From Nannobrachium achirus (Eukaryota > Chordata > Actinopteri > Myctophiformes > Myctophidae): a DNA stretch of 64,000 nucleotides. The notes beneath the pieces are model-generated. The model worked only from the letters and a program-made list of their open reading frames with translations, was not told where the DNA came from and did no database searches. Shown here in pieces: positions 61,101-64,000 of this stretch (position 1 is the first letter of the stretch; each line of letters opens with the position of its first letter). The translations under genes and the position numbers were made by a program. The stretch spans positions 9,226,737-9,290,736 of the forward strand of contig OY997640.1 of the NCBI GenBank assembly GCA_963921795.1, given 5' to 3'.

Positions 61101-63620
61101 TAGAGCACACGCCTTTCCCGCCGTGGGTTCAAACGCAGCTGGGGTCGACGTCAGCGTGGAATTGCGGTCGCAACGGGCCCCATATTGTAAATCGCTCTGG
61201 ATCAAGACCTGCTTGATTTTCACGTAAGTATTAACTGAGTAAGTATGGAAAGATGTCCCCTTTATTCACAGGTCATATACAGTTGCAGTGCATCCAGGAG
61301 ATGATGCCTACATAATATTGTAAATGTTTGTTATTTATTTTTAAAAATTGGTTCCTGGTTTACCTACGTTTTTAGGTTACTACTTCTAGGCATGTGATAT
61401 GGGGCCGCCCTAGTGTTGCTGTTAAAGCACACGCCTTTCCCGTCGTAGGTTCAAACGCAGCCGGGGTCGACGTCAGCAAGGAAACGCGGTCGCAATGGGC
61501 CCCTTGTTCTGAATAGGGGCCGCCCTAGTGTAGCTGTTAGAGCACACGCCTTTCCCGCCGTGGGTTCAAACGCAGCTGAGGTCGACGTCAGCGTGGAATT
61601 GCGGTCGCAACGGGCCCCATATTGTAAATCGCTCTGGATCAAGACCTGCTTGATTTTCACGTAAGTATTAACTGAGTAAGTATGGAAAGATGTCCCCTTT
61701 ATTCACAGGTCATATACAGTTGCAGGCATCCTATAGGTAAGGTATGAAACAATGTTTACTTAACTGTATTGTTCTAAATTTCATTTCTGACTCTGTTTGA
61801 TTCTTGTTGTTTATAATATACTGTATATCTAATCTACTTTTCTTTTTCTTTTTTTTTACAGGTTCCTCTCCGAAGGAACCATCACCTTAGCGTGGTGGAG
61901 AGGTTTGCGTGCCCCAATGAACCTGAGAGCTGTGTTGTCTGGTGCCTTGTGCTCCTGGAAGGGTCTCCCATGGCAAATTGGTCTCTGGGGAGGGGCCTGA
62001 CTAAGAATGGTTCAAGAAGACCCAAAGAGGATGATGAAGAGTATTAGTTCGATCAGAAGGCATTTGAGATCATTTCACTCCATCAGACAAGGTAAGCTTG
62101 ATTTTCACTTAAGTATTAACTGAGTAAGTATGGAAAGATGTCCCCTTTATTCACAGGTCATATACAGTTGCAGTGCAACCAGGAGATGATGCCTACATAA
62201 TATTGTAACTGTTTTTTATTTTTTTTTAAAAATTGGTTCTTGGTTTACCTACGTTTTTAGGTTACTATTTCTAGGCATGTGATATGGGGCCGCCCTAGTG
62301 TTGCTGTTAGAGCACACGCCTTTCCCGCCGTGGGTTCAAACGTAGCTGGGGTCGACGTCAGCGTGGAATTGCGGTCGCAACGGGCCCCATATTGTAAATC
62401 GCTCTGGATCAAGACCTGCTTGATTTTCACGTAAGTATTAACTGAGTAAGTATGGAAAGATGTCCCCTTTATTCACAGGTCATATACAGTTGCAGTGCAT
62501 CCAGGAGATGATGCCTACATAATATTGTAAATGTTTGTTATTTATTTTTAAAAATTGGTTCCTGGTTTACCTACGTTTTTAGGTTACTACTTCTAGGCAT
62601 GTGATATGGGGCCGCCCTAGTGTTGCTGTTAGAGCACACGCCTTTCCCGTCGTAGGTTCAAACGCAGCCGGGGTCGACGTCAGCAAGGAAACGCGGTCGC
62701 AATGGGCCCCTTGTTCTGAATAGGGGCCGCCCTAGTGTAGCTGTTAGAGCACACGCCTTTCCCGTCGTGGGTTCAAACGCAGCTGGGGTCGACGTCAGCG
62801 TGGAATTGCGGTCGCAACGGGCCCCATATTGTAAATCGCTCTGGATCAAGACCTGCTTGATTTTCACGTAAGTATTAACTGAGTAAGTATGGAAAGATGT
62901 CCCCTTTACTGACAGATAATTTACAGTTGCAGTGCATCCAGGAGATGATTCCTACATAATATTTTAAATGTTTTTTATTTATTTTTAAAAATTGGTTCTT
63001 GGTTTACCTACGTTTTTAGGTTACTACTTCTAGGCATGTGATATGGGGCCGCCCTAGTGTAGCTGTTAGAGCACACGCCTTTCCCGTCGTGGGTTCAAAC
63101 GCAGCTGGGGTCGACGTCAGCGTGGAATTGCGGTCGCAACGGGCCCCATATTGTAAATCGCTCTGGATCAAGACCTGCTTGATTTTCACGTAAGTATTAA
63201 CTGAGTAAGTATGGAAAGATGTCCCCTTTATTCACAGGTCATATACAGTTGCAGGCATCCTATAGGTAAGGTATGAAACAATGTTTACTTAACTGTATTG
63301 TTCTAAATTTCATTTCTGACTCTGTTTGATTCTTGTTGTTTATAATATACTGTATATCTAATCTACTTTTCTTTTTCTTTTTTTTTACAGGTTCCTCTCC
63401 GAAGGAACCATCACCTTAGCGTGGTGGAGAGGTTTGCGTGCCCCAATGAACCTGAGAGCTGTGTTGTCTGGTGCCTTGTGCTTCTGGAAGGGTCTCCCAT
63501 GGCAAATTGGTCTCTGGGGAGGGGCCTGACTAAGAATGGTTCAAGAAGACCCAAAGAGGATGATGAAGAGTATTAGTTCGATCAGAAGGCATTTGAGATC
63601 ATTTCACTCCATCAGACAAG
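40144..63620 (+). repeat. Module E exon-like cassettes, copies 2-14
   Basis: Starts: 40144, 42340, 44858, 46939, 49457, 51538, 53297, 55056, 55941, 57470, 60103, 61862 and 63391, each 230 bp. Acceptor and donor are unchanged in all copies. Variants are rare: CTCCTATGG in copies 4 and 6, GTGCTTCTGG in 11 and 14, GAAGACTATTAG in 12. Confidence 0.9.
42765..43085 (+). repeat. Module m: single SINE monomer plus spacer (first copy)
   Basis: Begins like a left monomer (GTGTTGCTGTTAGAGC), then switches to right-monomer sequence (AGCTGGGGTCGACGTCAGCG), so one 115-bp monomer was lost by exchange inside a dimer. The private base in CAAACGTAGCTGG is shared by later copies near 45284, 47365, 49883, 56367 and 62287. 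Pure right-monomer singles (R) lie near 37607, 57123 and 63046. Confidence 0.85.
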
Positions 63621-64000
63621 GTAAGCTTGATTTTCACTTAAGTATTAACTGAGTAAGTATGGAAAGATGTCCCCTTTATTCACAGGTCATATACAGTTGC
63701 AGTGCAACCAGGAGATGATGCCTACATAATATTGTAACTGTTTTTTATTTATTTTTAAAAATTGGTTCTTGGTTTACCTACGTTTTTAGGTTACTATTTC
63801 TAGGCATGTGATATGGGGCCGCCCTAGTGTTGCTGTTAGAGCACACGCCTTTCCCGCCGTGGGTTCAAACGCAGCCGGGGTCGACGTCAGCAAGGAAACG
63901 CGGTCGCAATGGGCCCCTTGTTCTGAATAGTGGCCGCCCTAGTGTAGCTGTTAGAGCACACGCCTTTCCCGTCGTGGGTTCAAACGCAGCTGGGGTCGAC

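Larger units (their letters stand above)
37607..64000 (+). repeat. Higher-order tandem array of SINE and exon-cassette modules
   Basis: The array runs unbroken to the window end. All modules share a spacer of about 180 bp (AAGTATTAACTGAGTAAG to GGCATGTGATATG). What precedes the spacer defines the module: D, dimeric SINE, 437 bp, about 40 copies; m or R, single SINE, 322 bp; E, exon cassette, 448 bp, 14 copies. Every distance between E cassettes is an exact sum of these lengths: 1322=2D+E, 1759=3D+E, 2081=m+3D+E, 2196=4D+E, 2518=m+4D+E, 2633=5D+E, 1529=m+D+R+E. Longer periods are visible: 4599 bp (E3/E5/E7 and E4/E6) and 5921 bp (E10/E13 and E11/E14, both E11 and E14 carrying GTGCTTCTGG). Confidence 0.95.

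Noticed and set aside
37973-62867. A 69-codon minus-strand reading frame repeated about 39 times in the array, and an 83-codon plus-strand frame in some copies
   Set aside because: They follow the SINE dimer exactly, change only with its substitutions and resemble no known protein. They are frames left open by chance in an amplified repeat, not a gene family.
37607-64000. CRISPR-like or rDNA-like regular repeat
   Set aside because: The repeat units are hundreds of bases long, the spacers are identical rather than unique, and no rRNA sequence is present. The content is SINE plus exon cassette in a vertebrate genome.
40000-64000. C/D-box snoRNAs in the array introns
   Set aside because: A C-box-like ATGATGA occurs in the E cassette, but no terminal stem or correctly placed D box accompanies it.

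Overview
The window is vertebrate genomic DNA, most likely from a teleost fish. Introns are large, and long TG/AC, GA and tetranucleotide microsatellites are common. Short hAT-type non-autonomous elements and a tRNA-derived SINE are abundant. Two protein-coding genes can be assembled exon by exon, and their order and strands (apela +, tmem192 -) match the vertebrate synteny block that in human is APELA-TMEM192-KLHL2 on chromosome 4q.

Region by region. 1-3280: non-coding DNA with repeats. 3284-7400: apela (Elabela/Toddler), with a TATA box, two coding exons and a 3'-UTR exon, encoding a 65-residue secreted peptide precursor that ends in the conserved APLNR-binding sequence. 7400-12216: intergenic, repeat-filled. 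12217-29325: tmem192 on the minus strand, six coding exons and 275 codons, a four-pass lysosomal membrane protein. Its fourth intron, about 10 kb, is packed with hAT-type MITEs, several with perfect 8-bp target duplications. 29330-29460: tmem192 upstream region with a near-perfect CLEAR/E-box, a CCAAT box and ETS-like sites. 30178-30469: a GC-rich CCAAT/CRE promoter and a probable non-coding first exon of a plus-strand gene, for which klhl2 is the synteny-based guess; no klhl2 coding sequence is in the window.

The right half is dominated by two tandem arrays. From 32291 to 37606 there are four copies of a 1.41-kb unit, each carrying a diverged copy of the first exon with splice acceptor and donor. 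From 37607 to the window end (26.4 kb, open-ended) lies a higher-order array built from three modules: D (437 bp, a dimeric tRNA-derived SINE plus spacer), m (322 bp, a single SINE monomer plus spacer; the form R has a pure right monomer) and E (448 bp, a 230-bp exon-like cassette with strong splice signals, plus the same spacer). Read in order the array is R DDE DDE DDDDE mDDDDE mDDDE mDDDDE mDDDE DDDE DDDE DE mDRE DDDDDE DDDE mDRE D, and nested duplications of 4599 and 5921 bp are visible. The two arrays share diverged intron/exon sequence, so they look like successive amplifications of one ancestral exon-intron region, the second after a SINE had inserted.

A further theme of the left half is a short foldback palindrome (core CAACGCCTCGC/GCGAGGCGTTG) found about sixteen times. 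It is often nested inside MITE families that have different terminal repeats.
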